Positions 25,514 to 32,458 of a DNA stretch of 46,614 nucleotides are shown in pieces. How positions within the stretch are numbered: position 1 is the stretch's first letter; each line of letters starts with the position of its first letter. The notes under the pieces were generated by a model, which was not told the DNA's origin, did not search any database, and was given only the letters and a program-made list of their open reading frames with translations. This DNA comes from Xanthomonas cannabis pv. cannabis (GTDB taxonomy: Bacteria; Pseudomonadota; Gammaproteobacteria; Xanthomonadales; Xanthomonadaceae). Position numbers and translations under genes: made by a program. The stretch spans positions 1-46,614 of the forward strand of contig NZ_JSZE01000033.1 of assembly GCF_000802365.1 (NCBI RefSeq), given 5' to 3'.

Positions 25514-25743
25514 GGCATTGCCTCTGCCGTGGCCTGTCTGTCGGCCGCGCGCAGTTCCAGCGCGCGGCGCGTGAATGCGGCCAGCGTGCGTGGACGACGT
25601 TGCGGACGCGGCGGGCCGATGACCGCCGCCGGCATGCTGCGGCGCACACGAAATGCCAGTGCATGCCGGCCGAACGCAAGTGCGCCTCTCAGGCGAATGC
25701 GCACACGCGCGCGCGTATACCGGCGTGCGGGCAAGGGGTTCAT
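25510..25743 (-). CDS. Arg-rich 77-aa ORF inside the ligase-associated repair operon
   Basis: This ORF lies between exonuclease and ligase. Its ATG overlaps the exonuclease stop (ATGA at 25743-25740), and its TGA overlaps the ligase GTG (25513-25510), so all junctions are 4-nt overlaps of the kind used for translational coupling. A GGAG ribosome site lies about 8 nt upstream. The product has 19 Arg in 77 residues and few acidic residues, starts MNPLPARRYTRARVRIRL and contains GPPRPQRRPRTLAAFTRRA. It has no recognised domain, no cysteines and no signal peptide. A basic protein in a DNA repair operon could bind nucleic acid, but that is inference. The frame could still be fortuitous in GC-rich DNA; third-position GC is about 70 percent, lower than its neighbours. 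Confidence 0.5.
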   Translation of the reverse strand: MNPLPARRYTRARVRIRLRGALAFGRHALAFRVRRSMPAAVIGPPRPQRRPRTLAAFTRRALELRAADRQATAEAMP

Positions 25744-26759
25744 TCCTCGGCTCCGAAATCGGTGCGGAAGGCTTCGGCCGCAACGCCGCGCTCGCGCAGG
25801 TGCTGGATCAGCGCATCGGTGTTGCCGTGGGTGGCGATCACGCGGCGTGCGCCGGTGTCTTCGATGGTCCGCAGCAGGTCCGGCCAGTCGGCATGATCGG
25901 AGACCACGAAGCCGCGATCGTAATTGCGGCGCCTGCGATTGCCACGGATGCGCATCCAGCCCGATGCGAATCCTTGTTGCGCGTGGCGGAAGCGGCGGAT
26001 CCAGGAGCTGCCGGCCGCCGACGGCGGTGCCAGCACCAATTGCCCGGCATAGTCCGCGCCGCGCGCATGTTCGCTGACCGGTTGCGTGTCCAGCATCGCG
26101 ATCCCGGCCTGGCGGTACACCGCTACGCCGGCCGCAATCGCGCCGTGCAGCAATGCGGGCTGGGTGTCCCAGGCGCGCAGCTCGGCCAGCACGCGCTGCG
26201 CCTTGCCGAGTGCGTAGCAATACAGGATGGCAGCCTCGCCACGTTCGGCGCACTCGCGTCGCCAGGCCACGATATCGGCCGCCACATCGGCGGTGTCGGG
26301 CCAGCGATACACCGGCAAGCCGAACGTTGCCTCGGTGATGAAGGTGTCGCAGGGCACCACTTCGAACGGCGCGCAGGTAGGATCGTGCTGGCGCTTGTAA
26401 TCGCCCGAGGCCACCCAGACTTCACCGTCCACTTCGATGCGCACCTGCGCCGACCCCAGCACATGGCCGGCCGGATGCAGCGACACGCGCGCACGCCCCA
26501 GCGTAAACGCCTCACCATTGGCATGCGGGTGATAGACCTGTTCGCCAAGCCGCCATTGCAGGATCGGCAGGCTTTCGCGGGTGCAGTGGTATTCGCCCAT
26601 GCCGCCACGGGCGTGATCGCCGTGGCCATGGGTGATCACCGCACGCGGCACCGGGCGCCAGGGATCGATATGGAAGTCGCCCTGTGGGCAATACAGCCCC
26701 TCCGGGCCAAGTACCACCAGATCACCGCGTGGGTTCGTGTCGTCGTTGCCGTTGCGCAT
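25740..26759 (-). CDS. Ligase-associated DNA damage response exonuclease (MBL fold)
   Basis: This 339-aa protein is a metallo-beta-lactamase/beta-CASP-like nuclease related to SNM1/Pso2 and CPSF73. The metal-binding motif HGHGDHARGG begins at residue 44; further ligands are in LHPAGHVLGSAQ, ASGDYKR and FVVSDHADW, and a C-terminal His lies in VIATHGNTD. It is the first gene of the ligase-exonuclease-helicase-PdeM module. The ATG at 26759 starts just ahead of the conserved region; the frame stays open upstream to 26942, but the extension is not protein-like. The downstream small ORF begins in its stop codon. Confidence 0.93.
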   Translation of the reverse strand: MRNGNDDTNPRGDLVVLGPEGLYCPQGDFHIDPWRPVPRAVITHGHGDHARGGMGEYHCTRESLPILQWRLGEQVYHPHANGEAFTLGRARVSLHPAGHVLGSAQVRIEVDGEVWVASGDYKRQHDPTCAPFEVVPCDTFITEATFGLPVYRWPDTADVAADIVAWRRECAERGEAAILYCYALGKAQRVLAELRAWDTQPALLHGAIAAGVAVYRQAGIAMLDTQPVSEHARGADYAGQLVLAPPSAAGSSWIRRFRHAQQGFASGWMRIRGNRRRRNYDRGFVVSDHADWPDLLRTIEDTGARRVIATHGNTDALIQHLRERGVAAEAFRTDFGAEE

Positions 26760-26989
26760 GCGGCAACTCTGGCCAAGCCGGTGTGCAGATCCTGAGAATG
26801 GAAATGGCTGCATCGGCTGGGCAACAAGACGTGGTCGCACTGCCAACCGCAGGGCCGGCACTGGCGCGATGTCGGTGCACGTGGCGGGTGGCTGCGGACC
26901 GGATGCGATGCCGCGCCTGCGTTGCCAACGCGCAGTCGCCATGGCCGGTGGCGTGCCGGCGATTGCGACGCGCTACCGCAAGCAGCCCG

Positions 26990-27355
26990 TCAATGCCGCG
27001 TACGCCGCCCAGGCACGCGCACGGCCATCGCCTCCACGGCGAGCGTGAACCCACGCTCCTCGCCGCCCTGCATTGCGCCCACGTCGACCACGTGGCGGCG
27101 GATCTCCTCGCCCTTGCCGTTACGCACCACCACGACCACGGTGTATTCCCACGGATCGCCGTCGGCGGGGTGGCGGATGGTGCCGTCGACCTTCAACGGC
27201 ACGATCGGCGCCGGCTGCGCGTGCTGTGCAGCCGCCGAGTCGAAGCGCAGGTGGTGTTTGCAGGCAGGGCAGATGATCGCGCTTTCCAGGATCGTGGCCT
27301 TGCAATGCGGACAGCTGCGCGTGGCGCCGGGCGTGCCCGGGCGCGGTGCACTCAT
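26990..27355 (-). CDS. Zinc-ribbon protein of unknown function, linked to bactofilin
   Basis: This 121-aa protein has an N-terminal zinc ribbon CPHCKATILESAIICPAC (two CxxC pairs, residues 15-32). It continues into a single beta-rich domain (VDGTIRHPADGDPWEYTVVV, then GEEIRRHVVDVGAMQGGEERGFTLAVEAM), probably an immunoglobulin-like fold. No signal peptide or membrane segment is present. It starts in the bactofilin stop (ATGA overlap), so the two are likely co-expressed. Function is unknown. Confidence 0.75.
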   Translation of the reverse strand: MSAPRPGTPGATRSCPHCKATILESAIICPACKHHLRFDSAAAQHAQPAPIVPLKVDGTIRHPADGDPWEYTVVVVVRNGKGEEIRRHVVDVGAMQGGEERGFTLAVEAMAVRVPGRRTRH

Positions 27356-27918
27356 GTGGCGTCGGTGCTGTCGCCGCCCACGCTGGCCTTGGCGGCGGCT
27401 GCCGGCTTGCTGCCGGCGTCGTCGCCCCAGCCGAAGTCGGCCTGGCCACGCATGCGTGCGCCCGAGGCGACAGTGAGGTTGCCGGCCTTGACGTCGCCGA
27501 CCAGCACGCCGGACGTCTGCAGTTCCACCTGCGCGGCGGACTCGATATTGCCTTCCAGCTCGCCGGCGATGATGACCTTGTTGGCGCGCACGCCTCCGGT
27601 GAGCTTGGCGCCGCGTTCGATAGTGAGATCGCCCTTGACGTTGACGTCGCCCTTGAAGCGGCCGGCCAGACGCACGTGACCGGCGCCCTCGATCTTGCCT
27701 TCAATGCTGATGTCGGCGGCGATCAGCGATTCCTTCGCTTCGCCCTGACGCTGCGATGGCGCAGCGGCCGGCACGACGCTGGGCGCTGCGGCGGCGGCCG
27801 GCACCGGCGGGGTGGGGCCGGGGTCGGCATTGAACAGCCGGCCATCGGCGGCAGGCGCCTCCGGGGCTGCGGGAGCACCGTCTTTCTTGTTGGGACCTTG
27901 ATCGCGCCACATCGACAT
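27352..27918 (-). CDS. Bactofilin (polymer-forming cytoskeletal protein)
   Basis: This 188-aa protein has a central right-handed beta-helix (about residues 65-165) with the bactofilin repeats ISIEGKIEGAGHVRLAG, RFKGDVNVKGDLTIE and AELEGNIES-like turns, flanked by disordered Pro/Ala-rich tails. Bactofilins self-assemble without nucleotides into filaments at the membrane and affect cell shape or polarity. The start is the ATG at 27918; an ATG at 27912 is an alternative. A diguanylate cyclase gene lies 110 bp upstream on the same strand. Confidence 0.9.
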   Translation of the reverse strand: MSMWRDQGPNKKDGAPAAPEAPAADGRLFNADPGPTPPVPAAAAAPSVVPAAAPSQRQGEAKESLIAADISIEGKIEGAGHVRLAGRFKGDVNVKGDLTIERGAKLTGGVRANKVIIAGELEGNIESAAQVELQTSGVLVGDVKAGNLTVASGARMRGQADFGWGDDAGSKPAAAAKASVGGDSTDAT

Positions 27919-28028
27919 CGGACTGCCTCGCTTCGGGGGTCTGGGCCGACTATCGCTGCGTCAATCGATCTTTTGTGTGACAGAGCGCGCAATCCGAGAC
28001 CGACAGCGCGCCGCCCTGGTCCTGTGGG

Positions 28029-29738
28029 TCAATCCGGCCTGCTCGCTCCGGCGCCATGACGCTCGACCCGGTTGCGTCCGCGATGCTTGGCGGCATACAG
28101 CGCCGCGTCGGCCTTCTGGATCAGGCTGGCGCCCAGTTCGCCGTCGACCGGGAAACTGGCCACACCGATGGACGCGGTGACGCGCGGCAACGCGCGTTGC
28201 CCATCGGTGACCGCCAACGCCGCGATCTGCGCGCGGATCTGCTCGGCCACGCGCATGGCTTCCTCGCCATCGGCCTCGGGCAGGATCACGGTGAATTCTT
28301 CGCCACCGTAGCGGCAGGCCACGTCTTCGGCGCGCAGACGGGTCAGCAGCAGCTCGCCCACCGCAGCCAGCAGCAGGTCGCCGCCGGCATGCCCCTGGCT
28401 GTCGTTGAACTGCTTGAAGTGGTCCACGTCCAGCATCAGCACCGACAGCGGCAGCCCGCGTCGCGCGCAGCGGGCCAACTCATGACTGAGCGATTCTTCC
28501 AGATAGCGGCGGTTGTACAGCCCGGTCAGCGCATCGCGGATCGACTGCTGGCGCAGCGATTCGCGCAGGCGCAGGTTGCTCAGCGCCAGCGACAACTGCT
28601 CGGCCGCAGCTTCGGCGATCTCCAGGCGCGGCATCGGGCCCGGACCGGGCGAGGACAGAAACAGGAAGCCCAGCTGGGTGCCCTGCGCCGACATCGGCAG
28701 GCACGCGGTGGTGATCGGCGTCTGTCCACCCGGCTCCTCGATGTGCGCACACAACGCATCGCGGGCAAGGTCGTCGATGACATGCGGCTGGCCGCGGCGC
28801 AGCGCCCAGCATTCTTCCGGCAGCAGATGCGGTGCACTCTGCACGAGCGGCTCGCCCCAGTGACTGATCGCCTCGGCACGATCCTGCGAGGCACGCAGCA
28901 GATACACGCTGCCGGCAACGCCCGGCAACAGGCTGGCCAGCGTGCGGCTGGTGACCACCAACGCTTCTTCTGCACTGATGCAGCTCTGCAGCAGCCCGGT
29001 GTAACGGCTCAGCAGGTTGAGATCGGCGGTACTGCGCTGCAGCGCGCCGACACTGTCGCCCAGTTCGCGATTGGCTTGCGCCGCCAGACGCTCGGCCTGC
29101 GCGCGATGGCGCAATTCGCGCATCAGCACCGCATAGACGGTGCCGACCACCGCCAGGCCGAACGGAATGCCGGCCAACGCCAGCACCAGCAACAGGGTCG
29201 CGCTCTGCCGGCTGCTTTCGGCACGTTGCGCAAGCAGCTCCTGCTCGCGCTGCACCATCGTCAGCGCCTGCTCGCGGATGGCGCTGGTGGTGCGGAACGC
29301 GCTCTGGCGGATGCTCGCACGTGCCGGCTCCAGGCCGCCCTGCGCATACACATCGAGCACCTGCTGGATCTGCCGCAGCCGCGCCTCCACCAACGCCTGT
29401 AGCTGGGTCAGGTGCTGCTCCTGCGACGGGTTGTCGGCGATCAGCCGGCGCAGGTTGCCGAGCAGGATCGGCAGGCGCTCGACGCTGGTCTGATAGTCCA
29501 GCAGGTAGGCGTCGTTGCCAGTGAGCAGGAAGCCGCGCTGCGCAGATTCGGCATCCAGCAGGCGTGCCTGGATCTCGTCGACCCGGCCGATCACTTCATG
29601 GGTGTGCGAGACCAGCGCCGCGTCGGCCAGCGAACGCCGCGCACCGACAAAAATGCCGACGCCGATCACGATGAAGATCAGTGCAGAGAAGATCAGCGCC
29701 AGCTGGTTGCGGCGGCGCGAGGTAAAAAAGGAGGGCAT
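28029..29738 (-). CDS. Membrane diguanylate cyclase with CHASE3, GAF and GGDEF domains
   Basis: This 569-aa inner-membrane protein should make cyclic di-GMP from GTP. One membrane helix lies at about 12-32 and a second at about 181-204, and between them is a CHASE3-like periplasmic sensor (about 33-175, with LLDAESAQRGFLLTGNDAYL). A GAF domain follows (245-390), then GGDEF (400-565) with GGEEF at 478-482, which is catalytically intact. An I-site RxxD (Arg469-Asp472) is correctly spaced upstream, so product inhibition is expected. The ATG at 29738 is used; the frame extends to a TTG at 29789 but has no better ribosome site there. Signal and targets are unknown. Confidence 0.94.
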   Translation of the reverse strand: MPSFFTSRRRNQLALIFSALIFIVIGVGIFVGARRSLADAALVSHTHEVIGRVDEIQARLLDAESAQRGFLLTGNDAYLLDYQTSVERLPILLGNLRRLIADNPSQEQHLTQLQALVEARLRQIQQVLDVYAQGGLEPARASIRQSAFRTTSAIREQALTMVQREQELLAQRAESSRQSATLLLVLALAGIPFGLAVVGTVYAVLMRELRHRAQAERLAAQANRELGDSVGALQRSTADLNLLSRYTGLLQSCISAEEALVVTSRTLASLLPGVAGSVYLLRASQDRAEAISHWGEPLVQSAPHLLPEECWALRRGQPHVIDDLARDALCAHIEEPGGQTPITTACLPMSAQGTQLGFLFLSSPGPGPMPRLEIAEAAAEQLSLALSNLRLRESLRQQSIRDALTGLYNRRYLEESLSHELARCARRGLPLSVLMLDVDHFKQFNDSQGHAGGDLLLAAVGELLLTRLRAEDVACRYGGEEFTVILPEADGEEAMRVAEQIRAQIAALAVTDGQRALPRVTASIGVASFPVDGELGASLIQKADAALYAAKHRGRNRVERHGAGASRPD

Positions 29739-30103
29739 GCGGGATGCTAGCCTGCCAGCCTCGACAACACGAGCCCGATTGCGGCCCAAGACGTGCGCGC
29801 CGGCACGAAAGTGAAGGCATGCAGGCGACGCGATGTGCCGTGTTCACAGTGGCAGACCGCGGGAAGCTACGTGTCCGCATGCCTGGTGTTGTGCGGTGTC
29901 AGCGGCGTGCGCGTGCCGAGCGTGGCGCATCCTGCGCCCACCGGGGGCGGTGAGCGCAGGGGACAAATGCGGCTTGGGGCCGCTGACGAATCTACTGCGC
30001 AGTGGTCAGGCGGGAGCGGCCGGTGCGCGAACGCGGTAGCTACCACATGTACACGGATGTTCTGTGCGCGCCGGCAACGCCTACCTGACAACTGCTCGCG
30101 GTC
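29739..30103. other. 365-nt intergenic region with one strong hairpin
   Basis: No ORF I can support lies here; it separates the diguanylate cyclase start from the Ala-rich lipoprotein end. A hairpin at 29931-29960 has CCTGCGC/GCGCAGG and CACC/GGTG stems around GGGGGC. It has no T run, so it is not an ordinary terminator; a structured RNA or an operator is possible. Confidence 0.5.
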
Positions 30104-30430
30104 TTAGTGCTGCGGATGCTCGGCGTCGTGCTTGTCGGCGTTCTGCTCGGCCTTGTTGGCCATCTCGCGGGTCTTGTCGGCAGTTGCGTCTGCGGCATTG
30201 GCAGTTGCACGGCTGGCATCGGCGGCCAGGTCGCGTGCGGCCACGCGGGCGTCGGCGGTAGCGGCCTTGGCCTGCACTGCGGCGCGGTCGGCGGCCTGTT
30301 CGGTGGCAGCTGCGGCATGCTTTGCGGCAGAGGCAGCGTCGCGGCGCGCCTGCTCCGCATCGGGGCCCTGACAGGCAGCAAGGGTGAGGGCGGCAATGGC
30401 GCTCAACGACAGCATGCGGATCGTCTTCAT
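30104..30430 (-). CDS. Ala-rich lipoprotein of unknown function (108 aa)
   Basis: The 108-aa product has a lipoprotein signal peptide ending LTLAAC (lipobox, Cys20). The mature part is nearly pure helix: Ala-rich with Asp, Lys and Arg (TADARVAARDLAADASRAT and similar), likely a coiled coil. No domain is recognised. A second Ala-rich lipoprotein of similar plan is encoded 229 nt upstream on the same strand (30660-31001). The plan recalls OprI/Lpp-type lipoproteins, but this one ends in His rather than Lys. The ATG at 30430 has AGGA upstream. Confidence 0.75.
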   Translation of the reverse strand: MKTIRMLSLSAIAALTLAACQGPDAEQARRDAASAAKHAAAATEQAADRAAVQAKAATADARVAARDLAADASRATANAADATADKTREMANKAEQNADKHDAEHPQH

Positions 30431-30604
30431 GAGGTGGTCCTGTTCCTGTTCCGGTGTTGGAGAGCAGAGCTTATGCAGGGCTCGATGCAGCCTGCGTCAA
30501 GGTGCGGCCCATGCCCGCGTCGCCGGACGACAGGGCCGGGAGCGCGGCCTCCAGGCCGTCGCGGGTGGACGCCAACGCGTTGCCCGGCAAATCGCGGGCA
30601 AAGA

Positions 30605-30633
30605 AAAAGCCGCTGGAAACCAGCGGCTTTTTC
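30605..30633. terminator. Perfect bidirectional terminator between the two Ala-rich lipoprotein genes
   Basis: AAAAAGCCGCTGG (30605-30617) and CCAGCGGCTTTTT (30621-30633) form a perfect 13-bp stem around AAA. On the minus strand it lies 26 nt downstream of the lipoprotein stop at 30660 and ends in T residues; it would work in both directions. Confidence 0.9.
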
Positions 30634-30659
30634 CGAACTCGCTTGGAGTCAAGAAGTGA

Positions 30660-31001
30660 TTACTTCTTGGCTTCTTCAGCGGTGTCCTTAGCAGCTTCGG
30701 CGGTGTTTTCAGCCGTCTTGGCAGCGTCGGCAGCCTGCTCAGCAGCAGCGTCGGTCGCGGCGCCGGAAGCGGACTGGGCAGCGTCAGCAGCGGTGTCGGC
30801 CGAAGCAGCGGCGGTGTTGGCAGCAGCCTGAGCGGCGTCAGCCGACTGCGAGCCCGAGGCAGCAGCCTGGTCGGCAGCGGTCTGAGCGTCGGCAGCAGCT
30901 TCGTTAGCCGAAGCAGCAGCGTCCTGAGCCTGTTCCGGCTTCGAGCAAGCGGTCAGGGCCAGGCCCAGCGCCATTGCGATCAGCAGCTTGTTGATGGTCA
31001 T
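30660..31001 (-). CDS. Ala-rich Lpp/OprI-like lipoprotein (113 aa)
   Basis: This 113-aa protein has a lipoprotein signal peptide ending LALTAC (Cys19). The mature part is almost only Ala, Asp, Gln, Ser, Thr and Glu in a heptad-like pattern (AADAAQ/AADTAAD) that should form a long coiled coil. It ends EEAKK, and a C-terminal Lys is the residue by which Braun's lipoprotein and OprI can be joined to peptidoglycan, though this is inference. The gene has a TTGACA element at 31081-31076 and a perfect terminator at 30605-30633, so it is probably strongly expressed. A start at 31001 (MTINKLL) is chosen; the open frame continues upstream, but that part has no signal peptide. Confidence 0.85.
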   Translation of the reverse strand: MTINKLLIAMALGLALTACSKPEQAQDAAASANEAAADAQTAADQAAASGSQSADAAQAAANTAAASADTAADAAQSASGAATDAAAEQAADAAKTAENTAEAAKDTAEEAKK

Positions 31002-31052
31002 TGTTTCAATCCTCGTCGTTAGATTAGGCAACGCGCTATTGCGCGCCCCCGA

Positions 31053-31081
31053 CATGATGACGGCCACAAGACGAGTGTCAA
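31053..31081 (-). promoter_or_regulatory. Possible promoter of the 113-aa lipoprotein
   Basis: On the minus strand TTGACA (31081-31076, consensus) is followed after 17 nt by the weak -10 match ATCATG (31058-31053). A short hairpin, CGCGCAATAGCGCG, lies in the leader. Confidence 0.4.
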
Positions 31082-31123
31082 GCTCACGCGCATTCAGCTT
31101 TGCAAAATCGACGTTAATACTAA

Positions 31124-32299
31124 TTAAATCAATTCGATAGCGATAGCGGTCGCCTCGCCGCCACCGATGCACAGCGTCGCGATTCCGCGCTTGCCGCCGC
31201 GCGTGCGCAACGCGTTCACCAATGTCACTACCAGCCGCGCACCGGAAGCGCCGATGGGATGCCCCAGCGCGCAGGCACCACCGTGCACGTTGACCTTGTC
31301 GTGCGCGATGCCCAGTTCCTTGATCGGCACCATCGGCACCACGGCAAAGGCTTCGTTGATTTCAAACAGGTCCACGTCGTCCAGTTGCCAGCCGATCTTG
31401 CCGACCAACGACTGGATCGCCGACACCGGCGCGGTGGTGAACCACTCCGGTGCCTGAGAGTGGGTGACGTGGCCGACGATGCGCGCCAGCGGCGTCACCC
31501 CACGCTGTTGGGCATCGTCCGCGCGCATCAGCACGGTGATTGCCGCGCCATCGGAAATGCTCGAGGAACTGGCGGCGGTGACGGTGCCGTCCTTTTTGAA
31601 GGCCGGCTTCAGGGTCGGGATCTTGGCCACGTCGGACTTGCCCGGCTGCTCGTCGCTGTCGACGACCACCGCGCCCTTGCGCGTGGTCACCGTAAACGGA
31701 ACGATTTCATCGGCGAATGCGCCGCTGCGCTGCGCCGCCTGCGCGCGTTCCACCGAGGCGATGGCGAAGGCGTCCTGATCGGCGCGGCTGAAGCCGAACT
31801 TTTCCGCCGTGGCCTCACCGAACACGCCCATGGCCTGACCGTCGTACGGGTTGGTCAAGCCGTCCCAGGCCATGTGATCCACCGCCTGGAAGTTGCCGTA
31901 GCGGTTGCCGGTGCGCGAGTTGGGCAGCAGGTGCGGCGCGTTGCTCATCGACTCCATGCCACCGGCCACCACGATGCTGGCCGAACCGGCCTTGATCAGG
32001 TCGTGTCCGAACATGATCGCCTTCATGCCCGAGCCGCACACCTTGTTGATGGTGGTGGCACCGGTGGACGTAGGGATGCCGGCGGCAATCGCGGCCTGTC
32101 GCGCAGGCGCCTGGCCGAGATTGGCCGGCAGCACGCAGCCAACGATGACTTCGGACACATCGGCCGGCGCGATCTGCGATTGCGCGAGCGCCGCTTCGAT
32201 CGCAGCGGCGGCGAGCGTGGGTGCCGGCACACCATTGAATTGACCGAGAAACGAGCCGATGGCAGTGCGTTTGGCAGCAACGATGACGATGTCGGACAT
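31124..32299 (-). CDS. Acetyl-CoA C-acetyltransferase (thiolase)
   Basis: This 391-aa enzyme condenses or cleaves acetyl-CoA/acetoacetyl-CoA. It shows the three thiolase signatures: Cys88 in NKVCGSGMKA, GGACALGHPIGASGAR near the C-terminus, and Cys in TLCIGGGEATA. Length is typical for biosynthetic-type thiolases (atoB/phaA group). The start is ATG at 32299. A palindromic CGTTT-N6-AAACG (32310-32325) lies 11 nt upstream of the start and may be a regulator site. The autotransporter gene is divergent. Confidence 0.95.
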   Translation of the reverse strand: MSDIVIVAAKRTAIGSFLGQFNGVPAPTLAAAAIEAALAQSQIAPADVSEVIVGCVLPANLGQAPARQAAIAAGIPTSTGATTINKVCGSGMKAIMFGHDLIKAGSASIVVAGGMESMSNAPHLLPNSRTGNRYGNFQAVDHMAWDGLTNPYDGQAMGVFGEATAEKFGFSRADQDAFAIASVERAQAAQRSGAFADEIVPFTVTTRKGAVVVDSDEQPGKSDVAKIPTLKPAFKKDGTVTAASSSSISDGAAITVLMRADDAQQRGVTPLARIVGHVTHSQAPEWFTTAPVSAIQSLVGKIGWQLDDVDLFEINEAFAVVPMVPIKELGIAHDKVNVHGGACALGHPIGASGARLVVTLVNALRTRGGKRGIATLCIGGGEATAIAIELI

Positions 32300-32309
32300 G
32301 AGCGGATAC

Positions 32310-32325
32310 CGTTTAAAGTGAAACG
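32310..32325. promoter_or_regulatory. Inverted repeat upstream of the thiolase start
   Basis: CGTTT at 32310-32314 and AAACG at 32321-32325 form a 16-nt dyad close to the thiolase start. Many TetR-type regulators of fatty-acid genes bind short dyads of this sort, but no such protein is encoded nearby. Confidence 0.25.
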
Positions 32326-32414
32326 ATTATCTGCCTCGCGGCTGATTCGCGCCAGCAAGCTGAAGTGCGGCGACAGCGGCGCCGCCGTGGTGTATATGAT
32401 GCGGTCAGGGCCCG

Positions 32415-32429
32415 GGATGGGGCCCATCC
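32415..32429. promoter_or_regulatory. Perfect palindrome upstream of the autotransporter gene
   Basis: GGATGGG (32415-32421), one central G, CCCATCC (32423-32429). It lies just 5' of the likely ribosome site (GGGGAG, 32443-32448) and could be an operator or a leader hairpin. Confidence 0.35.
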
Positions 32430-32458
32430 ATGGAATGGGTTCGGGGAGAACATACGCA

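Noticed and set aside
29739-29789. TTG start 17 codons upstream for the diguanylate cyclase
   Set aside because: TTG with no ribosome site; the ATG at 29738 sits just ahead of the first membrane helix.
31259-32458. Upstream extension of the autotransporter frame
   Set aside because: It runs antisense through the thiolase; the lipoprotein signal peptide starts at 32459.
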